DNA of 64,000 nucleotides, from NCBI GenBank assembly GCA_027475525.1, contig JAMWFC010000088.1:1333534-1397533 (forward strand), given 5' to 3'. Below, one piece after another: positions 45,401-56,100 of this stretch. The notes beneath the pieces are model-generated. The model made no database searches, was not told where the DNA came from, and was given only the letters and a program-made list of their open reading frames with translations. Position 1 is the stretch's first letter. Every line of letters begins with the position of its first letter. A program made the translations under genes and the position numbers. Origin of the DNA: Macrolepiota albuminosa. Its lineage: Eukaryota > Basidiomycota > Agaricomycetes > Agaricales > Agaricaceae.

Positions 45401-45537
45401 TGAAGTGGCGGATAGCCACTGATCACCGGCTGCTGCAGCAGGTAGCCTGCCGCTGGTGGTTGCTGCTGCTGTGGAAAGCTCACAGCTTGTTGTGATTGTC
45501 CCCACTGGGGCACATTTTGGTTGAGCAGGGGAGCCAT
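42406..45537 (-). CDS. Extra 3' ORF of gypsy E2, 1043 aa, unknown function
   Basis: The frame is long and uninterrupted, though its own pol has several stops. Residues 1-150 are rich in Gln, Pro and Gly (low complexity). Residues about 290-335 contain a conserved helix ('FLRDVEAVVLICRMMDDM') and a basic cluster ('TRKRQTPPPSRDTDSSKRA'). About 505-530 is a second basic stretch ('RMARKRRNSNRRAKM'). Residues 540-985 form the conserved region shared with E0 ('GRIPDALGVVIYRDH', 'WRSLFGFALVRALSA', 'YGTPQSIAQWDGWREA'). I see no signal peptide or membrane segment, so an envelope is unlikely. The basic clusters suggest a nuclear protein (inference). It lies between the chromodomain and the LTR in the pol direction. 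I do not recognise the family. Confidence 0.8.
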   Translation of the reverse strand: MAPLLNQNVPQWGQSQQAVSFPQQQQPPAAGYLLQQPVISGYPPLQTMQGNFMPQNAPVGGYQPQQPVPGAYAPHHTEGQFQQQAYGGLVSPQAAPAWRQLAPVPATGQLGTHPFSQFTAPAHYPGMGGVPVMMPYPPAWMGAWGTMPQYSDLHESQAKGGRSISLSTTAPIDNLEGHKASLVQATAAIESTETLSPGRSISSSADAPMESLAKLSLLQRLEMPHQSEPSSEEESRPRRDKGKARAVEPSHNQDLVLATLLQRLGDNGYDVPAESSFLRDVEAVVLICRMMDDMDHMRAQRKTDLLALSATRKRQTPPPSRDTDSSKRARQQGVEDAPSRSIKSSVAAPSQEAGLGQDILPYEDVPAPATPQLIQCLASSASEVASSRPVSVVSTTYSGEQSSRGVSTCPTEAKASQPRKDCRGKQPEGHAYVNVHFPEDAPKGAPGANIPFLPTILVEGPPAQLPWYVWAMDPRSEKSEPERLPSPPSDDDWYEEPEEARMESPVPHETAAQRMARKRRNSNRRAKMECRAQDSAKRGAALLEDQTGRIPDALGVVIYRDHTIECQNSFFGAGLASQFYWLPMTNTIFVRQEARAARSFETDKEGNAAATPHNSKVYQVAPRGFPRSPREVRRLHALVNNQFTPICQHQLGYLLLNKFKRVALNCDPTARDRAMSHLLDEVEYRTIMVPFASPEERENVPQMIVPLRLYRRKEGGKIAFVGLTPPDPKQPFALDYLGSYALLYGRPGTSNVWTGLAMDCAIHIHWRSLFGFALVRALSASRASKSTVHKYLAYVFARPGLYKEAVAEYEAATGQVFVPLHADDPNFEAWAVDIPEASASMFTTSDVLHVLLHNQIPVSWADHAYTYGVTYLAHLFFSDSRLYNEAATINDKRLQRLDYYGTPQSIAQWDGWREATIGDCQRLMLQQQDSRCAYNDTLTKGMYLLIGQDIHAHEIWTCQYPSDTGDLPDPQPPIPGSIVDPNLTLSLLRDYDDSLPVAGPLGTSYAPAPEDELLNYDMDNVTADPFWEPGDSPIAPVPDLPMA

Positions 45538-45746
45538 CTGCCCCCCCCTTCAGCCGACGGTAAGACCGACGGCGCAATCTCAAACTGCTGCTGCTGTAGC
45601 TGCTGCTGCTGCTGCTCACTCTGGTCCATGGGCATGTTGTCCATGGTTGGGGAAAAAAGCGAAAAAGAAATTTTGCCTTTTAAGACGTGTTTCAGCCACA
45701 GCTGCTGACCAACTCAGCCAAGCTGCGATTGGCACTGCCGATCAAA

Positions 45747-46450
45747 TTAAGCGCCGGCACACTTAACGCCCTTCAACTCCAAATAACAGTCAAGTGCCGC
45801 CAACTTGGAGCAATGGGAGTGTGGCTCCCATGTTGTGTCCCCGAGGGACCAGCGTACTTCAAACTCAAGCGTGTTACGCTCAGTCCACCAGTGCCCAATT
45901 ATGCACTCAACGAACCATTTGTCATTGTCTCGAGCCCCAAAATCATAGGGGCCTGGGGTTGCCCTGTTAGGGAATAGCGCATTGTCAGACACGCTGTAAG
46001 GTCGCAACAGCGACACATAAAACTTAGGAACAATGCGTCGTTCCTGTAATGCCAGAGGCAGCTCCAACACGTAGTTGGAGGTACTTGGCTCTGCATCTAG
46101 AACGCGGTATGGGCCTACCCATTTCGGGCAGAGTTTACTTGCCCGTCCCTTCGGGAGCCTCAGATTACACGTTGATAGGTACACCAACGCTCCTACTGCT
46201 ATTGGTGGTTCTGCTCGCCTACGGTGATTGGCGTTTTTCGCCTGAAAGACTCACGCCTCTATGATGGCGTCATGCACCGCCGCAATGTTCTCCGGGGCCT
46301 GCCTGGCGAACTCGACAACTCCGCAGTGAGCCACCGTATCAGCACGAACTTCGTGCAGCATGGAGGGCAAATACCCTCCATTGAGTTCAAAGGGCGCATA
46401 CTCTGTGGTATCTGAGATACTCATGTTAATCACAAACTCAGTGAGTGGAC
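45747..46450 (-). pseudogene. E2 pol C-terminus: integrase tail and chromodomain-like region
   Basis: It continues the integrase after stop TAG 46458-46460. It reads 'FELNGGYLPSMLHEVRAD', an in-frame TGA at 46251-46253 (CGA expected), 'LCPKWVGPYRVLDAEPST' (GPY/F motif), 'RRIVPKFYVSLLRPY', and a chromodomain-like end 'WFVECIIGHWW', 'LEFEVRWSLGDTTWEP'. The end of pol is at 45747, with 210 bp to the next ORF. Confidence 0.75.
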
Positions 46451-46457
46451 ACCAGTC

Positions 46458-49400
46458 CTACCAGTCCCGTTGGTCAGGGCGAACAACTGCCCTCAGAATC
46501 TGACCTATACTGCGGTTAGCCCACTCTGTCTGCCCATCCGTTTGAGGATGGAAGGACGTCGACATGAGGAGTCGCGCTCCTAGCAGTTTGTGGAGTTCTC
46601 TCCACCATTGAGACGTGAACTTTGAGTCACGGTCACTCACAATGGTGCTAGGCAGCCCATGCAGCCTAACGATCTCTCTCAGGTAGATCCATGACAGCTC
46701 CTTAGCCGTCAGCGTAGTTCGCACCGGTATGAGGTGCACCATGCTCGTCATGCGGCATATGACCACCCAGAGGTAATCAAACCCTCTGGACTTGGGAAAT
46801 GGACCTACAAAGTCCATTCCAATCAAATCCCAAGGTTTTACCGGCACGGGTAGCTGGTGTAGCTTCCCGGGAGGGGATCCAGGGGGCAACTTTGCCCTCT
46901 GACACGCTGCGCATGAGGCACAAAACTTAGTCACTTCCTGGGCCATACGTGGCCACCAATACCATCTTCGGATGTAGCCCAACGTCCGGGCGGCACCAAA
47001 GTGCCCCACGAGTGCATGGGCCTGGTCCAAGACCCGCATAATAATGGTTCGCGTATGGGGGAGGCATACCACTGCCACCCCTTGACGGTTCTCCATCGTG
47101 ATCAGTCCACCAGGCTCATGCCTGAACCGAGGATGGTCGTCAGGATTGGCGAGTATCTCGGCGAAGAGAGAATCATCGCCATAGTCCTGCACCACTTCCT
47201 TCTGGAAGTCGTCGTTGACCAGGCTAGGGGGCTGGGATGAAGGCAATTCACCTTTGAGCATATCCACAAGCGTAACAGGTATATCGGGGCGCTTGTGCTC
47301 CCCAGTGGACGCCGGGTCCACGGCTTCATGCTCCTTGAGCAACTGGGCAGCTACATCCCGCTCTTCACGCTGCTCCCTAAGGCGAGTGCTTTGCCTCTGT
47401 TCATTGTCACGCATAGCGCGTACATCCAGGACATGCTCCCTGAGCTCCTGGTATCGGTGGAGAGGTAAATCCTCTCCATCAGGGTCTATGCGGCAGTCTG
47501 CCTGCACATACTCATGAGGCTCGTGAGCCTCCCCAACTACATCACTCTCAAAGTAGCACGACAAGCAGTCTGCCACTTTGTTGAGTTCACCTTTAACATA
47601 GGTGATGTCGAACTGGTATCTCGACATGTAGTCTATCCACCGTCGCTGACGCGGTGACAAGTTCACCTGAGTTTTGAAGAACTCAAGGGCCTTGTGGTCC
47701 ATTATGATGTGGATGGGATATCCCATCAGCTTATCCTCCCACTTGAGGAGGGCCTCGAGTATGGCAAGAGTCTCCAGCTCGTGCACCGCATAGTTTTGCT
47801 AGGCCGTCATGAACTTCTTTGACATGAACCCTGCTGGGCAGCACGTCTGCCAGCTGCTTCCCTGGCCGTACATGGCTCCGACGCCTGTCTTGGACGCGTC
47901 GCAAATGAGCCATATTGGCTCATCCCATCTAGGGTCGATTGGTCAAATCACCGGAGTCTTTGTACAGATCCGTTTGACCATCTCGAAGCACCGCTGGTGC
48001 AACGGCCTCCAATTGAATGGTGACCCATTCTGTGTCATGGCCATAAGTAGCCCAGTATAGGCTGTGACATCGGGCAAGAAGCTCGATATGTAGTTGACAA
48101 GACCAACAAACCGTTGGATGTCATTGTAGTTTTGGGGCGTTTGCCACTCCCGAATGCAATCGAGCTTGTCCTGATTGGGGTGGATACCCTGCTCATCAAT
48201 GACATGCCCTAGGCAGTCTATACTCTGAGCGTAGAGCTCACATTTCTTCCACTTCAAGTACAACTTGTACTTGCGCAGTCATTCAAATACGACTCTGAGG
48301 TGCTGCTCATGCTCCTCCATAGAATCCGAGTAGATGAATATGTCATCTAAGTAGACGTGCATAAAACATCCTATTACGTCTTGGAAGATAGAGGTCATTA
48401 GCCTCTGGAAAGTTGCTGGAGCATTACAGTCTCCAATCTGCATTATATTGCTCGTGAACGTGCCCATGATTGATGCAAATACGGTCTTGGGTACGTCCTC
48501 GGTGCGAATGCGCACCTGCTCGTAAGCATCAGTAAGGTCAATCTTCAAGCGATACTTTGCCTGAGCCACGTCTTCCCGGATCACCTCTTGATCTGGTAAA
48601 GGAGTTACATCCTTTATGGTATTGTCATTGTGCTGACGCGCATCAAGAGCTGTTCGAAGGGATCCATCCTTCTTCGGGATGCACAATAATGGTGCAGCTT
48701 GAGCAGTGGTGCATGGAGACCACCATTGAGCATTTAAATAGTGATTAGTCTTATTGCGTAGTTGCTCCTGGAGGGTGCATGGGCAGCGCGGCAAGTGGTA
48801 CTTATACTGCTTGCTCTCATCTATGAGATTAATCTCATGGTTCACCTCCCGCCATGGCAGAAGCTCCTCCTTGGTCCCGTTGACCATGTTGGCAAATTCT
48901 TCTTGCCATTGCTGACGCAACTGAGGAATATCTTCCTCACGAAGGCTTGTTGCCTTCTGCTTCCCCTTCATATGCACTGGGGGAAGTACTTTCACCATCT
49001 CTGAGGGTGGCCGAGGCGGCGGTGCATATTGCTTGTGCATTGCGAGCACCCGATTGACACTGTCATCAGGTATATGTAGTCTCAGCGGAGCACCCGCTGC
49101 CGCTGCCTTATAAGCCATGAGGCTTTTTCCCTCACGTACAAGTGAGTACGCTACGGACACCTCGTCCAAGGCTGGCTAGCAATACGCTGGTTTGATGGTC
49201 ATCCATCTCTGGTGCACATTTTGCGCACACGTGGCTGCCACCAGCTCGTTCCACTCTTGCAGCATTCGGGGGTCATATGCCCAGTCGTACTCCGGCAGGG
49301 GTGCTGGTCGCTCCCATAGGGACCGTGTGTCCCCCTCGCCTGAGGCTTCCACCTCTCGGATGCTGTCTCTCAAGTTTTCCTACTTGACTCGTGAGGATGT

Positions 49401-50282
49401 AGATGGACATACATCCACTGAGTCCTCCCGTTGTCTCGCCTTTCGATGTTGCTTGTCTGGAGGCTTTGCGCCTCAAACATCAGGAGCGATTATTCGCTCG
49501 TTGCTCCTCTTGGAGGCTTGATACTCCTCCTCGCTCATCATTATCATGTTGTGGTCTGCGCTCAGTCCAGGCATAGCCTGCACTTCCTCCTCCACATCCT
49601 CCACGGCCAGCACTCTGCGCCGGCCCAGTCATGGAGAGTCCTTGTGTTTCTCCATAGTGCGATGACGTCACAGACGATTATCAGTGTCGTCTGCTGTAGC
49701 TCGCTCGGCTGGGATCACTTTCCCATTCACTAGCACCTGACAATGGTCAAAGTCTAATATGACTTTGTTACGCCGCATGAATGGCGTTCCCAGTATCATA
49801 TTGTAGCGATCGAAGTTCGCTACATCCATGTATTCCCGGCTACGTGAGCCCGGCGTTTGGACATTCACATTTGTCCCATACTGCACCATGGCTCGGCTCC
49901 CTATGGTGCCCAGCTGTAACGCCAATGGCGTATCCAACTCCTGCATGGATATTCCGTACACATGGGCGAACTGGGGCGTTATGCCCAACGTAGTACTCCC
50001 AGAGTCCCATAGGGTCCATGCCTTGTGGCCATCTACGTCCACATACGATACCAGGCACTCCTTGTCTGCTTGTTTCAATGTAGGGCGCTGCAAAGTGCCC
50101 TCTGCACGACGAAGAGTCACCTTCTTCATCCGAACCACGTTATTCTGGTCAGGATCATTTGTGGACGGCCAATCCGTCATTGCCGCTAGGCACTTGGAGT
50201 TGCTGTTGCGACTGTAGTACTCATTGTCGTAGATGTCGTCATATACGTCGACTGTGACGTACTCCTCCCCCTCCACAACCAC
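46458..50282 (-). pseudogene. E2 pol: protease, reverse transcriptase, RNase H, integrase
   Basis: Protease (50282-49668): 'TLWDSGSTTLGITPQF' and 'RYNMILGTPFMRRNKVILD'. RT (49373-47943): 'PKKDGSLRTALDARQHND', 'KIDLTDAYEQVRIRTED', intact catalytic 'VYLDDIFIYSD'. RNase H near 47940-47600: 'WLICDASKTGVGAMYGQG', 'IIMDHKALEFFKTQ'. Integrase (about 47080-46458): HHCC ('HALVGHFGA', 'CASCAACQRAK') and DDE ('IGMDFVGPFPKS', 'IVSDRDSKF', 'DGQTEWANRS'). Stops: TAG 49176, TGA 48279, TGA 47943, TAG near 47801. Most fit a C to T change in CGA or CAG. It is a recently inactivated copy. Confidence 0.85.
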
Positions 50283-50352
50283 ACTCTCGGGCTCAGCGCC
50301 CGATGCCTCCTCTGGGGGCTCCTGGTCGTTTGTGGGGTGCTCTGCCTCAGAC

Positions 50353-51934
50353 TCACCACACTCTCGGGCTCAGCGCCCGATGCCTCCTCTGGGGGCTCCT
50401 GGTCGTTTGTGGGGTGCTCTGCCTCAGACTCGGCAGAAACATCTCTGTCACTCCCACTTGCAGCTGCAGTATGTGCAGCTCGAAGGTGGGCGTGGGGTGT
50501 ATACCCCTTCCTCGGGGCTCCTGGCTTTGCGGGGCAGTTGGTAGCATAGTGGCCTGGTTGGCCACACGCGAAACAAGTCCCTGTCTGACCTGGTGGGTTG
50601 GCCGGTTTGAAGTCCAGCCTTGGTTTAGGACGTTCTCCGTCCGGCGCCCAATCTGGGCGTGAGCGGCTCTGCCCTCAGTTCGCCGCAGGGGTTCTGCGTA
50701 CAACAAACCGCGTGTTGCAGTCACGGTCCAAATCGGTCTTTTTGGCCAGGAAGGTCCCCACATGCTGACCCTGTGAGGGTGTCCCACCAGGCGGTAGTCG
50801 CCTGGGTCCTCCTTTGTGTCCACTCCGATGCTCGTAGTGGTTAGCAGTCTTCAGAGACTGCTCATACCTGATGGCATATGCCACAAACTCTTCTACATCG
50901 TTGACTTCTGGGGACAATCCGTCCTCACGTATCAAATAGCGGTGCATGTCCACTGGAATGCCATCCAAGAACGTTTCGAGCATTGTATACCCGTCCGGGT
51001 ATACTGCCATGTTCTGGGCATGGTCATTAAGGGTATCATAGAACCCTTGCACTCCCAACTTCTCAGTGTACTTGGCGGACTGGAAGTCCCGCCTTGCATC
51101 CTGGAGCGTTGAGGGGTGTACAAATTGATCGTACAGTCCTGTAAGGACTCCTTTGAACGTCCAGTCATATTGGACACGGTTGACGTGCAGTACTGCCCGT
51201 TGAAACCATCCCATGGCCTCTCCGGCCAAGAACTCAGGAAGAACAAAGATTTGTTCTCGTTCCATACGGTTGCCTCCATATAAGCACATGGCGAGATGGG
51301 TGCATACATCCATTGCCCAATCTTCCAGGTCGCTGAACTTGGACGCGCCCGTATAGGCACGAATGTGCCTACTGTCTGCTTTACGCAGCTTCACTCCATC
51401 TGGTAACCATAAGGTTACACCCAGGGCATCATTGACTACTCAATGCAGGCAATTGTGCATGGCTTCACGATGCATTTGAATGGCCTCCCGCTGACCCGGG
51501 GATCTCATCGCCAAATCAGCAGCATGGGGAAGTGACTTCCCTCGTCCACCCTGTGGAGGACGTCCCGAGCCTCCTTGACTGTGGGCATAATTGCCCTCGT
51601 CTCGAGGAGTTGACCTAGGGCCGTCATCCCAGCCATTACCAGGGACATCACGTCTCGTGGTGCCATCTCGATCGAGGAAGTCTCCTCGATCATGATTGTT
51701 GCGCCGCCCTGGAACTGGAGAAGCTTGATTCTCCTGACCCTGCGAGACGAATTGATGACGCATCTCGTCAATAGGCTTAGTGCCCTCGAATACAATGCCT
51801 TGATCATCAATAAGGGACTGTCCCTTAGTCCTGAGGTCGCCATTGTGCATACGTTGATACGCGACTCTGTCGCTCAACGTTTTGGCCATGGGCATGCGCA
51901 GCATCACAGATGCCTCGCTCTCCACCTTGAGCAC
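50353..51934 (-). pseudogene. E2 gag with CCHC zinc knuckle
   Basis: The frame opens with 'MLKVESEASVMLRMPMAK', contains a capsid-like region at about 51400-50830 ('WFQRAVLHVNRVQYDWTF', 'DFQSAKYTEKLGVQGFYD', 'MLETFLDGIPVDMHRYL') and ends with a zinc knuckle 'CFACGQPGHYATNCPAKPG' (about 50575-50520). A stop near 51440 (TGA or TAG after 'NCLH') and one after 'RRTPAAN' (TGA) interrupt it. The 77-bp tandem duplication at 50278/50355 lies between gag and protease and shifts the frame, probably artificially. Confidence 0.75.
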
Positions 51935-51950
51935 GGTACTATCGTGCCCA

Positions 51951-53183
51951 AATTAGAAAAGAAAGCTGTCATGCAATTTCCAATGTGCCAATTTTCAAAA
52001 GAAAAAGGCACTTTCCTTTGTTGAATGACTTTTTTTGTGGGAAATTAGTACATCAGAAAAATAGCATAACAGCTTTCTTTTATACTTTTTTCACTGGAAA
52101 CACTACTTTTTTTGTGAGAAATTAGTACATCAGAAAAATAGCATAACAGCTTTCTTTTACACTTTTTTCACTGAAAACACTTTCCAGTATCAGCAGTGCG
52201 TGCGAAGATAATAAAATAATTATGTAATCGTTTGTCCGGACGAACGTTTATGTAATTGTTTGTCTGGACAAATGCTTAGGTAATTGTTCGTTTGTCCATA
52301 AGGCATAAGGTAGCTTCTCTATAAACAACTGCGCATCTGTGCCCTGAATTTTCGTAATTGCATCAAAAGTTTCAGGAATCTCTGAATTTGACACATAGTC
52401 TCTGGAGTTTATCATAAAGTGCAGTGACCTCTGCATATGAGACATCTCTGACTTTCTATGATAAAATATAAGACTGTGAAAAGCTCAAGACACCGTTCAC
52501 CTTGAACCGAAAGTGTTTACAAATCTATCTCTGGAGAGATGTCAGGTTGTTGATCCGCAAAGACAAAGACTGTGATCAGTCATGAAGAGTGAAGTTTCCG
52601 TGCTTTGTACTGTGGGCAGAATTTACAAAGATCCTTAGTGCATCTTTCAACTGAATGATCTTTTGCTTCTGATTTTATAGGGTGCCGACTTCCATGATTT
52701 GGTAAATAAGAGATGATTAAAATTAGATTTATGTGTTTCAAGAAGGTTTGTAGATATAGTCAATGAGTTGCATGACCGTCAGTCATAGTGACTTGTCATC
52801 TCACACTGTGCTTACAGTGTTGATAACTTAGTTCTCACTACACTATGTGTCACATTCAAGCTCCTCTCCTAATGTCCCTATTACACAAGTTTCATACTAC
52901 ATTCTACTAATCTTACTTACTCAGTCTCTTGTAGTTAGCTTGAATCTCTCGGCCCCGTTCTCAGAAGTGGGTTTTTCTGATGTTCAATAACTTATTTTCA
53001 GGACTTAAGAAATTCTATTCTTACAACATCACGCTAGCATTCGCACCAAAAAAAATTATTGTATTATAATAGTATAAGTATAATAAAGCTCAAATATTGC
53101 TATTTTTATATCAAATTATGAGTTATGAACCTATAATTATCTGCAAGAAACGTACTTCGTGGGGTTGAAAATATTATTGCGGA
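51951..53183. other. AT-rich sequence between E2 and the JmjC gene
   Basis: No gene is seen. It contains an imperfect 77-bp tandem duplication (52028/52105, about three mismatches), the dispersed motif at 52217-52300 and the presumed 3' flank of the JmjC gene. Confidence 0.5.
52217..52300. repeat. Dispersed tandem motif with palindromic TTTGTCCGGAC core (locus 3)
   Basis: Three units: 'taatcgtttgtccggacg', 'taattgtttgtctggac', 'taattgttcgtttgtcc'. This is the least decayed of the three loci (6133, 12507, 52217) and keeps the near-palindrome GTTTGTCCGGACGAAC. Confidence 0.5.
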
Positions 53184-56100
53184 TTACGGGGTATGAGAGC
53201 TTTGACTGGTCTCAGAAGGCGACAGCAATCGTGGACGAACTGTATGTTCGATGAATGAACACCGATAAGCAATTGACAACAAATAATACAATGGAAATAA
53301 ATACTTACCTGAACGGGAAATAGTGTCTAATGTATCAGATGACAAGCGGCGACGTTTACCAGTGGAACGGGATACATTTACTTTAGGAGCGGAGTGTGAC
53401 GAATTTGAATCGGAAGAGGTGGAATCTGAAGACTGGTGCATGCCTGCGTCGTCTACATCCTGGTCGCTTGACTCATCATCATTGCTATCATCCGATTCAC
53501 AACCAGTGGAGTGAATGAGCCCATTATACAAACCTGCATCATTATCATGCTCGATAGAGTCAAGTCGAGTCGAGATATGGGCAAGAGAAAACCCCAGCTC
53601 AGATGACATTTCCCTGTCTCCATAAACCAAGCCATCGAGCGGGACATTATCTGAAAATTATTGTCATACAACTTTGAATGACGAAGAAGCGAGTACGAAC
53701 TGTAAAATTGGCATGAAGAAACAACAACGTCGTAAGTTGTGCCAGGCCAATAGAACGAACGTTGAGATGAAAGTATTGTCATACGTTTGAATGCATCCCA
53801 TCCAGGACCACCCCTCATACATTTACACACAGATAAACATACGGTTGCCGGGTCTATCGATTTCATAGTATCGCCTTGAAAACCCGAAGTATAAGCTGCC
53901 TTCTTCAACAATATAAGGACATGTGCCTGATGCGCCAGAAACACCGCGTAAACATCTTGAAATGCCTCATACCCAGTTATGGAACGACCAGTACCGTGAA
54001 GGCTGTGTGTACGGAAATACCAATAAACTATTTTACGTGCCCTTGACCAGTTCTTGATGGAGGCTTCAAAGGCCTGACTATCCTTTTGATGATCCGCATA
54101 ATTCCAGTTGATAAGTGCACTGTAAAGCTCGAAATAGTTGCAAAGAGAAAACAATGCTAAAGAACCGTCCCAAGTACTCGTATCCGGTATATGAGGATAT
54201 TTGCGATCTAAACAGTTAATATAGCAGTGTAAAAATAAATAAGAGAATAAAATAAACACACCAATGACGCTGTTGTATGAACACTTGAAGTACTGGTAAT
54301 AATACGCCAGCATACGAACTAATAGAGCATGCGAGGCTATTCCGTGGTCGGTGTTGGTAAGAACGTTGCTGCCTACAAAATGGTGATACATTCCAATAAT
54401 GGAGTCCATCAGAGTCGAAGCAAGATAATAGTGACCTCCCAAACAAATTGATGGAATAGGTGTTACAACACAATGCGGTAAGTTAGGTTGCATTATGCTA
54501 ATTGTTAATTTTTAACACAAGATAAGGATATGAATGTATGAACAAACTTACAAGATATCGCCAGGTTCTAACACCACAACTTCTATATCCCATAAGTCCT
54601 CGTTGGATTGGTGCGATATATATTTGTCGGTAAATATATCAACAGTGGCAAAGTCCCGGAACGACCCAGACTTCGGTCTTGCGATATACGCGATATATAT
54701 TTGTCGGTAAATATATCAACAGTGGCAAAGTCCCGGAACGACCCAGACTTCGGTCTTGCGATATACCACAATTTTATGCCCATCTCCACCTTTATAAATG
54801 TGCCAAATCTGTTGGAGTCTATGTGCCAATAATGATGGGCCAAACCAGTGGACGCGATTGCCCAACGCATGTCGGAAAGCGGATATTGGTCAATAGATCT
54901 GCAATAAGAAGACTGACCATTAACTTGTGACCACGCATACCAATCGCCAGATATAGGTAGTAAGGGGAATGGATCACGATTAGCGGGCATGTAGAGTGCG
55001 CTGATTGCACGCGAAGGCGTAGAAGAAGCAGCAACAAAAAGATCACGAGGCGATCCTTTGCGTGTACGGTTAGTATCCAATAAAGTGAAATCTGATCGTA
55101 AAATTTCAGTGAAAGTACACATCACAAGTATGATAACATACCATGGATAGTAGTGACACTATGGATATTGCATATGGACGACAAGACGGATTCGTTGAAT
55201 CCCTTGTCAGAAACGTTGCATGCCTTCATTAAAACAGCAGAATGCGTTTTCAGTTGCTCAGCAATGGTACAATTGGTCGAATCGTAAAAATCGGCGAGCA
55301 CCATGACTTTAACCAAAGATGGTCGAGATAAACCTCAAATCACGGATTTGTCGAGTGAATAGAACCATGTAAGATCCTCTTCGAGCTAGTCAAGCGTAAG
55401 TTAAGCACAAACAGACCAATTAACATGACATACATGAAATTGTGGAGTAAATTTATAAGTGCGATTTGTACCGTAAACAGGATACTCGACGGGACGATCC
55501 CCAACGACGAAGGTGACGATGCTAGACAGGTCGATATCGTCGTCTTCGAAATCTAGATCCTTTTTTTTTGACGATCCCCAACGACGAAGGTGACGATGCT
55601 AGACAGGTCGATATCGTCGTCTTCGAAATCTAGATCCTTTTTTTTTAAAAAAAAAAAAAAGAAAACAATCAGGCCATCGATAATCAAGCAGCATGAACAG
55701 AAAATTACAGTGTCTTCAAGTGTCAAATCGATGAGGGTAGTCGGCTTAGCAACGCCTTTATACAAGGAAGGTAATTTTCCAGAATATTTGACCACAATAT
55801 TAAACTTACTGCGTTTCCGATATGTAGTACTTGATATACTCGAAGGACGCTGAGGTGCAGTAGCATTAGCACGACCTTTACGGCGTGTACTTCTTCGTTT
55901 GGTACGCGGGGTACGGTATATCGGTTTGGTACGTTTCTTTGTGGTACTAACAGAAACTTCCTGGATCGAACGTACAATGGTGTCGGACTCGTCTGAGGAA
56001 GACCAATCGGATGATAAGGGGGAATGAGGTGAATCTATCAACAATAACGAGCATGAGAATGCATAATAAACTGAGTAAATATAATTAAGATAATTCACTG

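Larger units (their letters stand above)
42126..51950 (-). mobile_element. Ty3/gypsy element E2 with an extra long ORF downstream of pol
   Basis: Minus-strand order: gag (51934-50353), protease, RT, RNase H, integrase, chromodomain-like tail (50282-45747), 1043-codon ORF (45537-42406), polypurine tract ('ttggggggtg' near 42361-42370), LTR (42126-42360). I find no matching 5' LTR between 51950 and 53180, so the 5' end is truncated or misassembled. It carries several in-frame stops, three of them TGA at probable CGA codons. E0 at 1-4380 is an older relative with the same gene order. Confidence 0.8.

Noticed and set aside
42406..45537. Envelope-like protein of an errantivirus-type element
   Set aside because: No signal peptide, transmembrane segment or furin-like site is visible.
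50233..50662. Plus-strand ORFs with repeated 'TLSGSAPDASSGGSW'
   Set aside because: They are antisense shadows of gag-pol, and the repeat is the 77-bp duplication.
54818..54826. TET/JBP-type dioxygenase instead of JmjC
   Set aside because: Fungal KDZ elements are known to associate with TET/JBP genes, but the spacing and the 'LEPGD', 'PNLPHCVVTP' and 'SICLGGHYY' signatures look like a JmjC cupin. I do not see TET-type motifs.
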